In this document: piece after piece, positions 57,030 to 64,000 of the stretch
Position numbering within the stretch: the stretch's first letter is position 1
Layout of the letters: the number at the start of each line of letters is the position of its first letter
Assembly (NCBI RefSeq): GCF_013388255.1
Contig: NZ_CP058215.1
Coordinates: forward strand, 806,001 to 870,000
Origin: Methanolobus zinderi
Lineage (GTDB): Archaea > Halobacteriota > Methanosarcinia > Methanosarcinales > Methanosarcinaceae
Direction of reading: 5' to 3'
DNA length: 64,000 nucleotides
Notes under the pieces: model-generated
Databases searched by the model: none
Told to the model about the DNA's origin: nothing
Seen by the model: the letters and a program-made list of their open reading frames with translations, nothing else
Translations under genes and position numbers: made by a program

Positions 57030-57422
57030 ATGAAAGTAAAGATCAATATATCATCGGAGATTGTCACAAAACCCATTCTTGCGGAAGCTATTGTTGAGAC
57101 CGGTGTACTCCTGAACGTTTCCCAGGCACACTTTGACCGCTCACACGGTGAGGTCGTTGCTGATGTCCAGGAAGAACTCTTCGAGAAGATGAAGTCTGCG
57201 CTGGTATCAAAAGGTGCGGTTGTCAGAAAGCTTGACACTCCCATAGAATGGGATGAGGATGAATGTGTGGAATGCGGTGCCTGTATGTCCGTGTGCCCCA
57301 CAAAAGTGTTCTCACTGGATGAGGATTACAGCCTTCTTGTTGATAAGAGCAAGTGTATACAGTGTGGCACCTGTGTTGAAATGTGCCCGCACAACGCCCT
57401 GAGCCTCATCGATAACGGTTAA
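57030..57422 (+). CDS. NIL-domain ferredoxin, partner of the homocysteine protein
   Basis: About 130 residues from ATG 57030, with AGGAGG upstream; a longer ORF starting at 56991 lies inside the previous gene. The NIL domain (about 1-75) is joined to two [4Fe-4S] motifs, CVECGACMSVCP and CIQCGTCVEMCP. It is thought to give electrons or bind sulfur for homocysteine formation with the upstream protein. A terminator follows. Confidence 0.88.
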   Translation: MKVKINISSEIVTKPILAEAIVETGVLLNVSQAHFDRSHGEVVADVQEELFEKMKSALVSKGAVVRKLDTPIEWDEDECVECGACMSVCPTKVFSLDEDYSLLVDKSKCIQCGTCVEMCPHNALSLIDNG

Positions 57423-57440
57423 TATTGTGATTAGCAAACA

Positions 57441-57468
57441 AAAAGCCTTTCAGGCTATTTTTTTATTT
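57441..57468 (+). terminator. terminator after the homocysteine genes
   Basis: AGCCT and AGGCT close a short stem with a TTC loop, followed by a long T run (ATTTTTTTATTTTA). Confidence 0.65.
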
Positions 57469-57480
57469 TAATGATCTAAC

Positions 57481-58194
57481 ATGAAAGAGAATTATCGCCT
57501 GAAAGAAACCATCGTCAGCATACAGGCAGATGAAAAGTCACATATAGAGGCTGCCAAGAAGGCCATTGTCCATCACCGCATGGAGCTTGAGCGGTATATA
57601 TCCTCAGACCCATTTTTCAAAACAAGCCTGGAACCCTATGAACTGCAGGGTGATGCCCCGGAGATCGTCAGGAGGCTGGTAGAGGCTGGAAATGCAATGG
57701 GCATCGGGCCCATGAGCGCTGTGGCAGGTACCATCTCATCCCTGGCAGTGGAAGAGATGGTTGAAAACGGAGCATCCTTTGCCGTTGTGGACAATGGCGG
57801 CGATATCGCTGTTATCAATGATCGTCCGATTGTCATGGGTATATATGCAGGTGAATCGCCACTGAAGGATCTGGGTTTTACCCTTGAGCCGGGAGATTCC
57901 ATTAAAGGTGTATGCACATCCTCAGGTACTGTCGGACCCTCCATCAGTTTCGGGATGGCAGATGCGGCGGTTGTTTTCTCAGACAATGTCTCCCTTGCGG
58001 ATTCTGCAGCAACGGCACTGGGTAACGCAACTGGGATCGGTAAGGAAGCTGTACAGGAAGCTTTTGAGGTTGTGAGAAATGTTGCGGGGATAAAAGGTGC
58101 TATTGTAATACAGGGTGAGTTCATGGGCCTGTGGGGTGATGTCCCTGAGCTTATAAGGGCCAATGTAAGATATGACTGCATCACCAAGGCCTGA
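57481..58194 (+). CDS. UPF0280 family protein (ApbE-like)
   Basis: 237 residues. [26 protein letters not shown] and [10 protein letters not shown] are the core motifs shared with ApbE-like FAD:protein transferase folds; [23 protein letters not shown] follows. The function of the family is unknown. It starts 58 bases after the ferredoxin gene but behind a terminator, so it may have its own start. Confidence 0.85.
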   Translation: MKENYRLKETIVSIQADEKSHIEAAKKAIVHHRMELERYISSDPFFKTSLEPYELQGDAPEIVRRLVEAGNAMGIGPMSAVAGTISSLAVEEMVENGASFAVVDNGGDIAVINDRPIVMGIYAGESPLKDLGFTLEPGDSIKGVCTSSGTVGPSISFGMADAAVVFSDNVSLADSAATALGNATGIGKEAVQEAFEVVRNVAGIKGAIVIQGEFMGLWGDVPELIRANVRYDCITKA

Positions 58195-58247
58195 TGATAA
58201 AAATAAATAAAGAACTAAAAAAAGATATTTCACATTTTTTTGTTCTA

Positions 58248-58952
58248 TCAGGGCGTGTTTGTAAGGTATGCTACTTCCTCAAAGGGCTGTATCACGACAA
58301 AACCCTCTCCTTTGAAAGCCATCTGTATGCTCTCGCCGCTTGATCTTCCCATGAAGGTCTTAAGCGACATATCGGTTTTCATGTCCGGCTTTAAATTACC
58401 AGACCATGCGACGGTGGCATTGGGATCGGTGTAGACCGGTGCATCCTTGTTAACCTTCAATGTTATGGGGTCGTAGTAGGTAGTGATGGCTACCATGCCG
58501 GTACCCTCAAGCTTTATACTGAACAATCCCCCTGAAACCACTCCTGCCATCTTTTTCATGAGCTTGATGTCCCAGTCTATTCCCTCTTCAAAGGCCAGCA
58601 GGTCGTTACCATTGACATAGAATGAGTCGTTCTGAAGATTAATTATGGATATCTTTTTTCCGTTATCTGCCAGGTAGACCTTGCCTTCTCCTTCGGCTTT
58701 TGTAAGGGACAATCCTTCTCCTGTAAATGCTTCTTTCATGAATTTCCCGAGTCCGTGTTCCAGCACTCCTTCACGTGTGAACTTGACATCTCCGTGATAG
58801 GCCACCATGGTGCCTTTCTTGGTCCACAGCCTTCCATCGAGGTTCACTTCGAGCAATCTGTCCCGTTCCAGTTCGAACTTTCCTTCGCCCAGATCTTTCT
58901 GGGAGGTTTGTTCAATGAACTCTTCTACTGAATATCGTGGTATACCGATCAA
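58248..58952 (-). CDS. AIM24 family protein
   Basis: 234 residues of a beta-rich TRAP-like fold (TIGR00266-type). Conserved pieces are [33 protein letters not shown] and [22 protein letters not shown]. Family members have no agreed function. It is convergent with the UPF0280 gene, which ends 54 bases away. Confidence 0.85.
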   Translation of the reverse strand: MIGIPRYSVEEFIEQTSQKDLGEGKFELERDRLLEVNLDGRLWTKKGTMVAYHGDVKFTREGVLEHGLGKFMKEAFTGEGLSLTKAEGEGKVYLADNGKKISIINLQNDSFYVNGNDLLAFEEGIDWDIKLMKKMAGVVSGGLFSIKLEGTGMVAITTYYDPITLKVNKDAPVYTDPNATVAWSGNLKPDMKTDMSLKTFMGRSSGESIQMAFKGEGFVVIQPFEEVAYLTNTP

Positions 58953-59028
58953 CTCCTTTTCCTGTTTCTAAGCCACTCCTGTTTTTGTGGACAGGTGGTA
59001 TTAATACCCTGCTCTGTGAGCCTACAAA

Positions 59029-59037
59029 TTTATATAA
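59029..59037 (+). promoter_or_regulatory. TATA box of the redoxin-thioredoxin reductase operon
   Basis: TTTATATAA, a consensus archaeal TATA box, lies 60 bases before the TTG start of the redoxin gene, giving a leader of about 35 nt with AAGGAG in it. Confidence 0.6.
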
Positions 59038-59096
59038 TCTGGAACAAGATATATCAATACTAACTAAAATCAACAAAATCATAAGGAGTGGTATAA

Positions 59097-59339
59097 TTGG
59101 TTAAAGTAACTCTAGTACATTCGGAATGGTGTCATTTCTGTCCGGCAGCAAAGAGTCTCTGGAGAGATCTGAAGGACAAGTATGGCTTTGAATATAATGA
59201 GGTCGAACTTGATACTCCCGAAGGAAAAGAGCTTGCCCAGAAGTTCCATATTCGTTCGATACCCACAACCATCATTGATGATGAGGTTGCCTTTGTTGGT
59301 GTTCCTGACAGAGAACAGGCAAGTAATGTCGTAACCTGA
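59097..59339 (+). CDS. glutaredoxin/thioredoxin-like small redox protein
   Basis: 80 residues from TTG 59097, with AAGGAG 9 bases upstream. The active site is HSEWCHFCPAA and the cis-Pro is in IRSIPTTIID. It is a thioredoxin-fold thiol reductase of the methanogen type. Its stop overlaps the start of trxB by one base, so the reductase is probably its partner. Confidence 0.9.
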   Translation: MVKVTLVHSEWCHFCPAAKSLWRDLKDKYGFEYNEVELDTPEGKELAQKFHIRSIPTTIIDDEVAFVGVPDREQASNVVT

Positions 59340-60256
59340 TGGTCGGTACAATGTATGATCTTGTCATTATAGGAGGAGGGCCTGCAGGTCTGGCAGCGGG
59401 TATATATGCCGTCCGGTATGGCATGGATGTTATCGTACTTGAAAAATCCATAGTTCAGGGGCAGATATCACTTACCAGCGTAATTGAGAACTTCCCGGGC
59501 TTCCCCTCGATTTCAGGGCGTGAGCTCATGCAGCATTTCAAGGCACATGCCACCGCAGCAGGTGTCGAAATGAAGGCTGCAGAGGTGAAGACAATAAAGG
59601 ACAATGGTGATAGCAAGACCATTATCACCTTTGACGAGGAAATAGAGACAAAGGCCGTGATAATGGCAACAGGTGCGGAACCCAGAAGGCTTGGAGTTCC
59701 CGGTGAGAGTAAATACCTTGGAAAAGGTGTCTCCTATTGTGCAACCTGTGACGGTCCTTTCTTTGCCGGTCAGGAGGTCATTGTGGTTGGAGGGGGCGAC
59801 TCAGCCATCACCGAAGCTCTGATCCTCTCCAATATCGCCGGTAAGGTCTACGTTATTCACAGAAGGGATGAGCTCCGGTCCTGTGACCTCCTGAAGAAAA
59901 GGGCTACTGAAAAGGAGAACATCGAATTCATCTGGGACACAACTCTGGAAGAGATCCTGGGTGATGAACTTGTAGAAAAGGTACGCCTGAAAAATGTGAA
60001 GACGAACGAGACCAAAGAGATGAATATTGACGGGGTATTCATTTTTGTGGGCATAAGTCCCAGAACGGAAATCGTTGATGTCGAAAAAACCAAGAATGGT
60101 TTCATCAAGACCGATGGTTTAATGCAAAGTTCTGTCAGCGGCATATTTGCAGCAGGTGATTGTCGTGAAACTGTAATGTGGCAGGTGGTCACTGCGGTTT
60201 CCGATGGTGCTGTTGCTGCAGTATCGGCTTACAAGTATATCATGGGTCTTGAATAA
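59339..60256 (+). CDS. trxB: thioredoxin reductase
   Basis: 305 residues. FAD-binding IIGGGPAGLAAGIYA (about 9-23), redox pair CATCDGP, NAD(P)-binding VVGGGDSAITEALILS, and the C-terminal SGIFAAGDCRE. ATG 59339 overlaps the previous stop; ATG 59351 (MYDLVIIGG) is a second choice. It reduces the upstream redoxin with NADPH, F420 or ferredoxin-derived electrons; the donor cannot be read from sequence. Confidence 0.92.
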   Translation: MVGTMYDLVIIGGGPAGLAAGIYAVRYGMDVIVLEKSIVQGQISLTSVIENFPGFPSISGRELMQHFKAHATAAGVEMKAAEVKTIKDNGDSKTIITFDEEIETKAVIMATGAEPRRLGVPGESKYLGKGVSYCATCDGPFFAGQEVIVVGGGDSAITEALILSNIAGKVYVIHRRDELRSCDLLKKRATEKENIEFIWDTTLEEILGDELVEKVRLKNVKTNETKEMNIDGVFIFVGISPRTEIVDVEKTKNGFIKTDGLMQSSVSGIFAAGDCRETVMWQVVTAVSDGAVAAVSAYKYIMGLE

Positions 60257-60264
60257 GCTCAGAA

Positions 60265-60284
60265 GAGGGGATGATCCTCCCCTC
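60265..60284 (+). promoter_or_regulatory. hairpin between trxB and the DUF2111 gene
   Basis: GAGGGGA and TCCCCTC form a 7-bp stem with a 6-nt loop just past the trxB stop. No T run follows, so it may be an attenuator or mRNA-end signal. Confidence 0.35.
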
Positions 60285-60303
60285 ACATATGGAATGATGT
60301 AAA

Positions 60304-60723
60304 ATGGAATGCAACAATGAAAATGATGGCATTTATTGTTTGAAGATATGTGCAGATTCCACTGCTGAAGATCTGGAACCCATTGCAGTAGCCATACACA
60401 CCCTGCTGGGTATTCCCATAACTATCCGTAGTATGAATTCCAGGGGTATACGGATGGAAAGAGGTATTATCGTTGACAGGGAATATACGGGTCCGGTACT
60501 CGAAGAGGTGATCAGGACCAATACAGTGGTCAGGACGGTTCCTTCTGAAGGGGTGTACAGGGGAAAATCCGTAATAGTGGCACCGATAAGAACTCTTGCA
60601 GGTGAAGCTATCGGGGCTATCGGTGTTGTAGATCTTGTCGCAGCTCTGGATATACTTTCCATGTTCCGGGAATATCCCGGTATTGTCGATGAAGTTGAAG
60701 AAGCCAGAAAAAGAATGGAATGA
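60304..60723 (+). CDS. DUF2111 family protein
   Basis: 139 residues of a methanogen family. DLEPIAVAIHTLLGIPITIRSMNSRGIRME and EAIGAIGVVDLVAALDILSMFREYPGI are the conserved parts, in pieces. The fold may be GAF/PAS-like. Function is unknown. It follows trxB and the hairpin and may share its transcript. Confidence 0.82.
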   Translation: MECNNENDGIYCLKICADSTAEDLEPIAVAIHTLLGIPITIRSMNSRGIRMERGIIVDREYTGPVLEEVIRTNTVVRTVPSEGVYRGKSVIVAPIRTLAGEAIGAIGVVDLVAALDILSMFREYPGIVDEVEEARKRME

Positions 60724-60737
60724 TCTTTATTTCTTTT

Positions 60738-60947
60738 TCAGAGGTCTTTGAATTTCTGGAACTTAACAGCCTGTGACACAACAAACGCAACGATCGAGAT
60801 AGCAACCGCAAGCAGGATTACCATAACTACATTACCGTTTTCTGCAGACCTCATCATGGCGTAGAACAAAAAGGCACTCAGTATAATACCAACGATCATC
60901 AGGGCTGCGGTCGGCAAACTATATATTTTTTCAAGTGGTCCTTCCAT
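60738..60947 (-). CDS. small two-helix membrane protein
   Basis: 69 residues with two helices (about 13-31 and 40-58) and a basic C-terminus (KFQKFKDL). It is convergent with DUF2111. I know no family. It could be a stress or membrane-stability protein. Confidence 0.6.
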   Translation of the reverse strand: MEGPLEKIYSLPTAALMIVGIILSAFLFYAMMRSAENGNVVMVILLAVAISIVAFVVSQAVKFQKFKDL

Positions 60948-61061
60948 ATTGGAGACTCAGTTTCATGTATATTATAGTTTTCTGTTGATTCTCTACTTGT
61001 GACAGAGTTAGTACATGTATCTGTATGTATCTGCAACGGTATGAAATTAAAACTATAACTG

Positions 61062-61904
61062 ATGTCAGATTATCTTAAATTATACTATCCCATGGACCCA
61101 ATATCGGAGTTTAAGATGGAACTTAAGAACATACTCAATAAGATAAAGAATAACGAGATGGACCTTGAAGCTGCGGAAGAGCAGATCAGGTGCATGGGTT
61201 ATGTCCCGGTTTCGGATATTGCCAAGGTGGACATATTCCGCAAGCACAGGACAGGTATCATGGAAGCTATACTTGCGGAAGGAAAGGACCCTGATGATAT
61301 CGTGGAGATAGCAAAGGCCCAGGTCTCAGCAACAGGTCGTGTCCTGATTACCCGCCTTGGAAAAGATCACAGAGCAGCGCTGGAGGCTGGCTTCGATCCT
61401 GAGGAACTTGAATGGAGCCTTCACAGAACATTGGCCGTGGTCCATGACGGCACCCCGGCTCCAAGAACCGGTGGTGTTGTTGCTATTATCACAGCCGGGA
61501 CCGCTGATATTGATGTTGCGGAGGAGGCGCGAATGGTGGCAAATGAAATGGGATGCGAGACAATTGCCATCTACGATGTGGGTGTTGCGGGTTTTCACAG
61601 GCTTGTGGGTGAGATGCTAAAACTCCAGGAGAAAAAGCCTGATTCGATCGTTGTTGCAGCCGGAAGGGAAGGTACTCTTCCCACAGTGGTATCAGGCCTT
61701 GTGGATGTGCCTGTCATCGGTCTTCCCGTATCGACAGGTTATGGTGCGGGAGCCAGGGGTGAGGCTGCGTTGCTTTCCATGTTACAATCATGTTCAGTTC
61801 TCTCGGTTGTGAACATTGACGCGGGCTTCGTGGCTGGCTCTTTTGCAGCCAGGATCGCAAATACAGTTGCAAAGGCCAGAAATGGGGATGTAGATAGGGA
61901 ATGA
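61062..61904 (+). CDS. larB: LarB, nickel-pincer cofactor biosynthesis (nicotinic acid adenine dinucleotide carboxylase/hydrolase)
   Basis: 280 residues. The N-terminal helical part (about 1-70) is followed by the PurE-like core with VAIITAGTADIDVAEEARM, YDVGVAGFHRL and VVAAGREGTLPTVVSGLVDVPVIGLPVSTGYG, in pieces. LarB carboxylates the NaAD pyridinium ring and cleaves the phosphoanhydride bond, the first step to the nickel pincer nucleotide of LarA-like racemases. An in-frame ATG at 61092 is an alternative start. larC follows 74 bases later; no larE is in the window. Confidence 0.9.
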   Translation: MSDYLKLYYPMDPISEFKMELKNILNKIKNNEMDLEAAEEQIRCMGYVPVSDIAKVDIFRKHRTGIMEAILAEGKDPDDIVEIAKAQVSATGRVLITRLGKDHRAALEAGFDPEELEWSLHRTLAVVHDGTPAPRTGGVVAIITAGTADIDVAEEARMVANEMGCETIAIYDVGVAGFHRLVGEMLKLQEKKPDSIVVAAGREGTLPTVVSGLVDVPVIGLPVSTGYGAGARGEAALLSMLQSCSVLSVVNIDAGFVAGSFAARIANTVAKARNGDVDRE

Positions 61905-61978
61905 TGTTTGCTGTGGATGTTTTCCATCAGCGTTAATTGTTTCAAAATCCAAACAGATGAATTTACAGATGTGATGAA

Positions 61979-63163
61979 ATGAGGTCTCTAATATTCGAAC
62001 CGTTCTCAGGTGCCGCCGGGGATATGATACTTGCCAGCCTGATAGATCTTGGAGCTGACAGTCAGAAGCTGCGTGAGTTGATAGAATCCGCTGTTGATGT
62101 ATCGGTGTCTGTTGACAGGGTCGACAAAAAGGGTATTGATGCTGTAAATGTGAGGATAGATGTACCCTATGAGACCCATTCCAGACATTATTCCGAAATA
62201 GTTGATGTAGTCAAAGGAGTCGGACTGCCTGCTGCTGTGGAGCAGAGTGTACTGGGTGTTTTTAAGATACTGGCAGAAGCGGAATCAAAGGTTCACGGCC
62301 TGCCACTTGACAAATTGCATTTCCATGAGGTCGGACAGAAGGATGCGCTTGCGGATGTTATCGGTTCCTGTTTTGCCATCCATGAACTTGGAGTAGATGC
62401 GGTATTTACAACCCCTGTCAATGTGGGAGGTGGGAAGGTTCACTCGGCACATGGTGCAATGGCGGTTCCGGCACCTGCAACCCTTGAGATACTCAGACAG
62501 AGTGGTCTGATATTCTACGGACAGGGAAGCATGGAGATGCTGACCCCAACCGGTGCAGCCATACTTGCCTATTTTGCAAAACCCCTGGAGGACCTGCCGC
62601 GCGGGATAGTGAGATCGACCGGCTATGGTGCGGGAGATGCGGATACCGAAGATCCTAACGTACTACGCTCAATGATGATGGACGTGCAGGATACGCTTTC
62701 AAAGGACACGATTGAGGTGCTTGAGACCAACGTGGATGATGTGACCGGTGAGATCCTCGGGAGCCTTTTTGAGAAACTCCTGTCAGTTGGTGCAAGGGAT
62801 GTAACGATCATACCCGCGACCATGAAAAAAGGAAGGTCCGGTCATATAATCAAGGTGATCACAAAGCCTGAGAATAGTGACCGTGTGGCCAGAGAGCTCA
62901 TGAAGGAGACGGGCACGCTCGGTATACGGGTGATCTCCACCAAACACCGCTATGTTGCAGATCGCAGGATGGACAGTGTGGATATTATGCTCGGTTCCAG
63001 GGAATTTACCGTCGCGGTCAAGATCGCACAGGACAGAAGCGGTGAGATCCTGCACATGTCTGCAGAGTACGAGGACTGCCGCAGGGTTGCGGAACAGATG
63101 AAATTACCGCTGAAGGAAGTTATCAGAAGGGTTGAGGAGGAAGCATGGAACAAGTTCCTCTGA
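61979..63163 (+). CDS. larC: LarC, nickel insertion in pincer cofactor biosynthesis
   Basis: 394 residues. FEPFSGAAGDMILASLIDLG at the start, LHFHEVGQKDALADVIGS, VNVGGGKVHSAHGAMAVPAPATLEIL and LETNVDDVTGEILG are the LarC1/LarC2 motifs. LarC inserts nickel in a CTP-dependent step. It is encoded here in one continuous frame, whereas some bacteria produce it by a ribosomal frameshift. It follows larB in a two-gene unit. Confidence 0.9.
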   Translation: MRSLIFEPFSGAAGDMILASLIDLGADSQKLRELIESAVDVSVSVDRVDKKGIDAVNVRIDVPYETHSRHYSEIVDVVKGVGLPAAVEQSVLGVFKILAEAESKVHGLPLDKLHFHEVGQKDALADVIGSCFAIHELGVDAVFTTPVNVGGGKVHSAHGAMAVPAPATLEILRQSGLIFYGQGSMEMLTPTGAAILAYFAKPLEDLPRGIVRSTGYGAGDADTEDPNVLRSMMMDVQDTLSKDTIEVLETNVDDVTGEILGSLFEKLLSVGARDVTIIPATMKKGRSGHIIKVITKPENSDRVARELMKETGTLGIRVISTKHRYVADRRMDSVDIMLGSREFTVAVKIAQDRSGEILHMSAEYEDCRRVAEQMKLPLKEVIRRVEEEAWNKFL

Positions 63164-63230
63164 ATACTTCATCTAAAAATCGTACTTTTTACCACAAATC
63201 ATGTAAACAATCCCGACAATCACACAGCAA

Positions 63231-64000
63231 ATGATAGGCGACGTCATAAAAGTTTTCAAAGAACTTGACAGCAAGGACCTTCGCATACTACAGGGTATCG
63301 AAGTGGGTATGAAGCACTATGAGTGGGTGCCCATGGATGAGTTGCTCAAGATCACAAAAATACCATTCTCCACTCTGGAATATAAGTTGAGGCTGCTGAA
63401 AAAGAAAAATCTTGTAGTGATGACAAATGCACCTTATGAAGGCTACCAGATATATTTCGATGCATATGATACGCTTGCTGTGAACACATTTGTTAAAAGG
63501 GGTACAATAAGTGCCATTGGTGATGAGATCGGTGTCGGTAAGGAATCCGTGGTTGTTGAGGCCATAAAGGAGCCGGAACTTGGTCTGGGAGAGCTGCAGG
63601 GTGTCATCATAAAATTTCACAGGGAGGGGCGGACCAGCTTCAAGAGCGTCAAACGTGTGCGTTCCCATCTCGAGAACAAGGAACACTTTTCATGGATATA
63701 CGCAGCCAGGCTTGCCGCAAAAAGGGAAGCCGATATCATGAACAGGCTCTATCCTGATGTGTCCGTTCCAAGACTTATTGATAATAACAGACATGCTCTT
63801 GTCATGGAAATTGCAGAAGGTGACCTGCTCTACAGAACAAAGCTTGAGGATCCGGGCTGGTTCTTTGACCGTATAATGGATCAATTGAAGAAAACATATG
63901 AGAAAGGTATTATTCACTCGGATATCAGCGCGTATAATGTATTTGTATATGACGGAGGCGTGCAGATCATTGACTGGCCACAATATGTTGAGACGAACCA
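63231..64000 (+). CDS. rio2: RIO2-type serine protein kinase (partial at right edge)
   Basis: 256 codons visible, ending at the window edge. An N-terminal winged helix (about 1-85; WVPMDELLKITKIPFSTLEYKLRLLKKKNLV, in pieces) is typical of Rio2. The kinase part has GDEIGVGKESVVVEA as P-loop, ALVMEIAEGDLLY hinge, the catalytic GIIHSDISAYNVFV and the metal Asp in QIIDWPQ. Rio2 works in maturation of the small ribosomal subunit. Start ATG 63231. Confidence 0.92.
   Translation, partial: MIGDVIKVFKELDSKDLRILQGIEVGMKHYEWVPMDELLKITKIPFSTLEYKLRLLKKKNLVVMTNAPYEGYQIYFDAYDTLAVNTFVKRGTISAIGDEIGVGKESVVVEAIKEPELGLGELQGVIIKFHREGRTSFKSVKRVRSHLENKEHFSWIYAARLAAKREADIMNRLYPDVSVPRLIDNNRHALVMEIAEGDLLYRTKLEDPGWFFDRIMDQLKKTYEKGIIHSDISAYNVFVYDGGVQIIDWPQYVETN

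Noticed and set aside
57441-57480. Joining UPF0280 to the homocysteine operon
   Set aside because: A hairpin with a long T run lies between, so read-through is uncertain and operon membership was not claimed.

Overview
The window is from a methylotrophic methanogenic archaeon of the order Methanosarcinales, probably the Methanosarcinaceae. This is inferred from methanol:corrinoid methyltransferase genes (mtaC-mtaB), a RamA-type corrinoid activase, an archaeal TFB and Gar1, an archaeal ribosomal/RNA polymerase operon, an archaeal isoprenoid pathway (mevalonate kinase, isopentenyl phosphate kinase, type 2 IPP isomerase, prenyl synthase) and many methanogen-type proteins of unknown function. I cannot fix the genus from sequence alone; a Methanolobus/Methanococcoides/Methanomethylovorans-like organism would fit.

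Layout. 1-5.1 kb (minus strand): mtaC-mtaB (mtaB runs off the left edge), then a COG0523 metal-chaperone GTPase and ramA, which together supply methanol activation and corrinoid reactivation. 5.3-9.0 kb: a ferrous-iron uptake cluster on the minus strand, dtxR-feoA-feoB-membrane protein-feoC. 9.5-15.7 kb: a methanogen-type winged-helix regulator, a class I aminotransferase, an MscS-related membrane protein, an HD phosphohydrolase, a Cys-rich Rossmann-like protein, and a small membrane-anchored mono-haem cytochrome c with a small membrane protein.

15.7-30.7 kb is the striking region. One very large multi-PAS hybrid histidine kinase gene (about 2,430 codons when rejoined, about 15 PAS units, then HisKA-HATPase-receiver-HPt) has been cut in two by a 7.7-kb composite transposon. 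The transposon has two directly repeated 1,278-bp ISH3/IS4-like elements as its arms. Between them lie a complete phosphate ABC transporter operon pstS-pstC-pstA-pstB, a damaged IS1-like element and a truncated ORF. A 5-bp direct repeat (AACTT) flanks only the outer ends, and removing the insert plus one repeat restores the kinase reading frame exactly.

31-49 kb: tRNA-Thr(CGT), trm5, a LysE-type exporter, tfb-gar1, pyruvate phosphate dikinase, and a long minus-strand information-processing and isoprenoid cluster (rpl18e-rplM-rpsI-rpoN-tRNA-Pro-rpoK-rpsB-memo-mvk-ipk-fni-rnj-idsA). Upstream of it are a DUF2240 gene and serA.

49-64 kb: a membrane histidine kinase, an AlaX editing protein, two convergent paralogous MFS transporters around a DUF2892 protein, an Hsp20, the two-gene homocysteine biosynthesis module (HcyBio-CBS and NIL-ferredoxin), a UPF0280 protein, an AIM24 protein, a glutaredoxin-like protein with thioredoxin reductase, DUF2111, larB and larC for the nickel-pincer cofactor, and the start of rio2.

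Start codons were chosen mainly from Shine-Dalgarno spacing. Functions were assigned by recognising motifs and families, without database searches.
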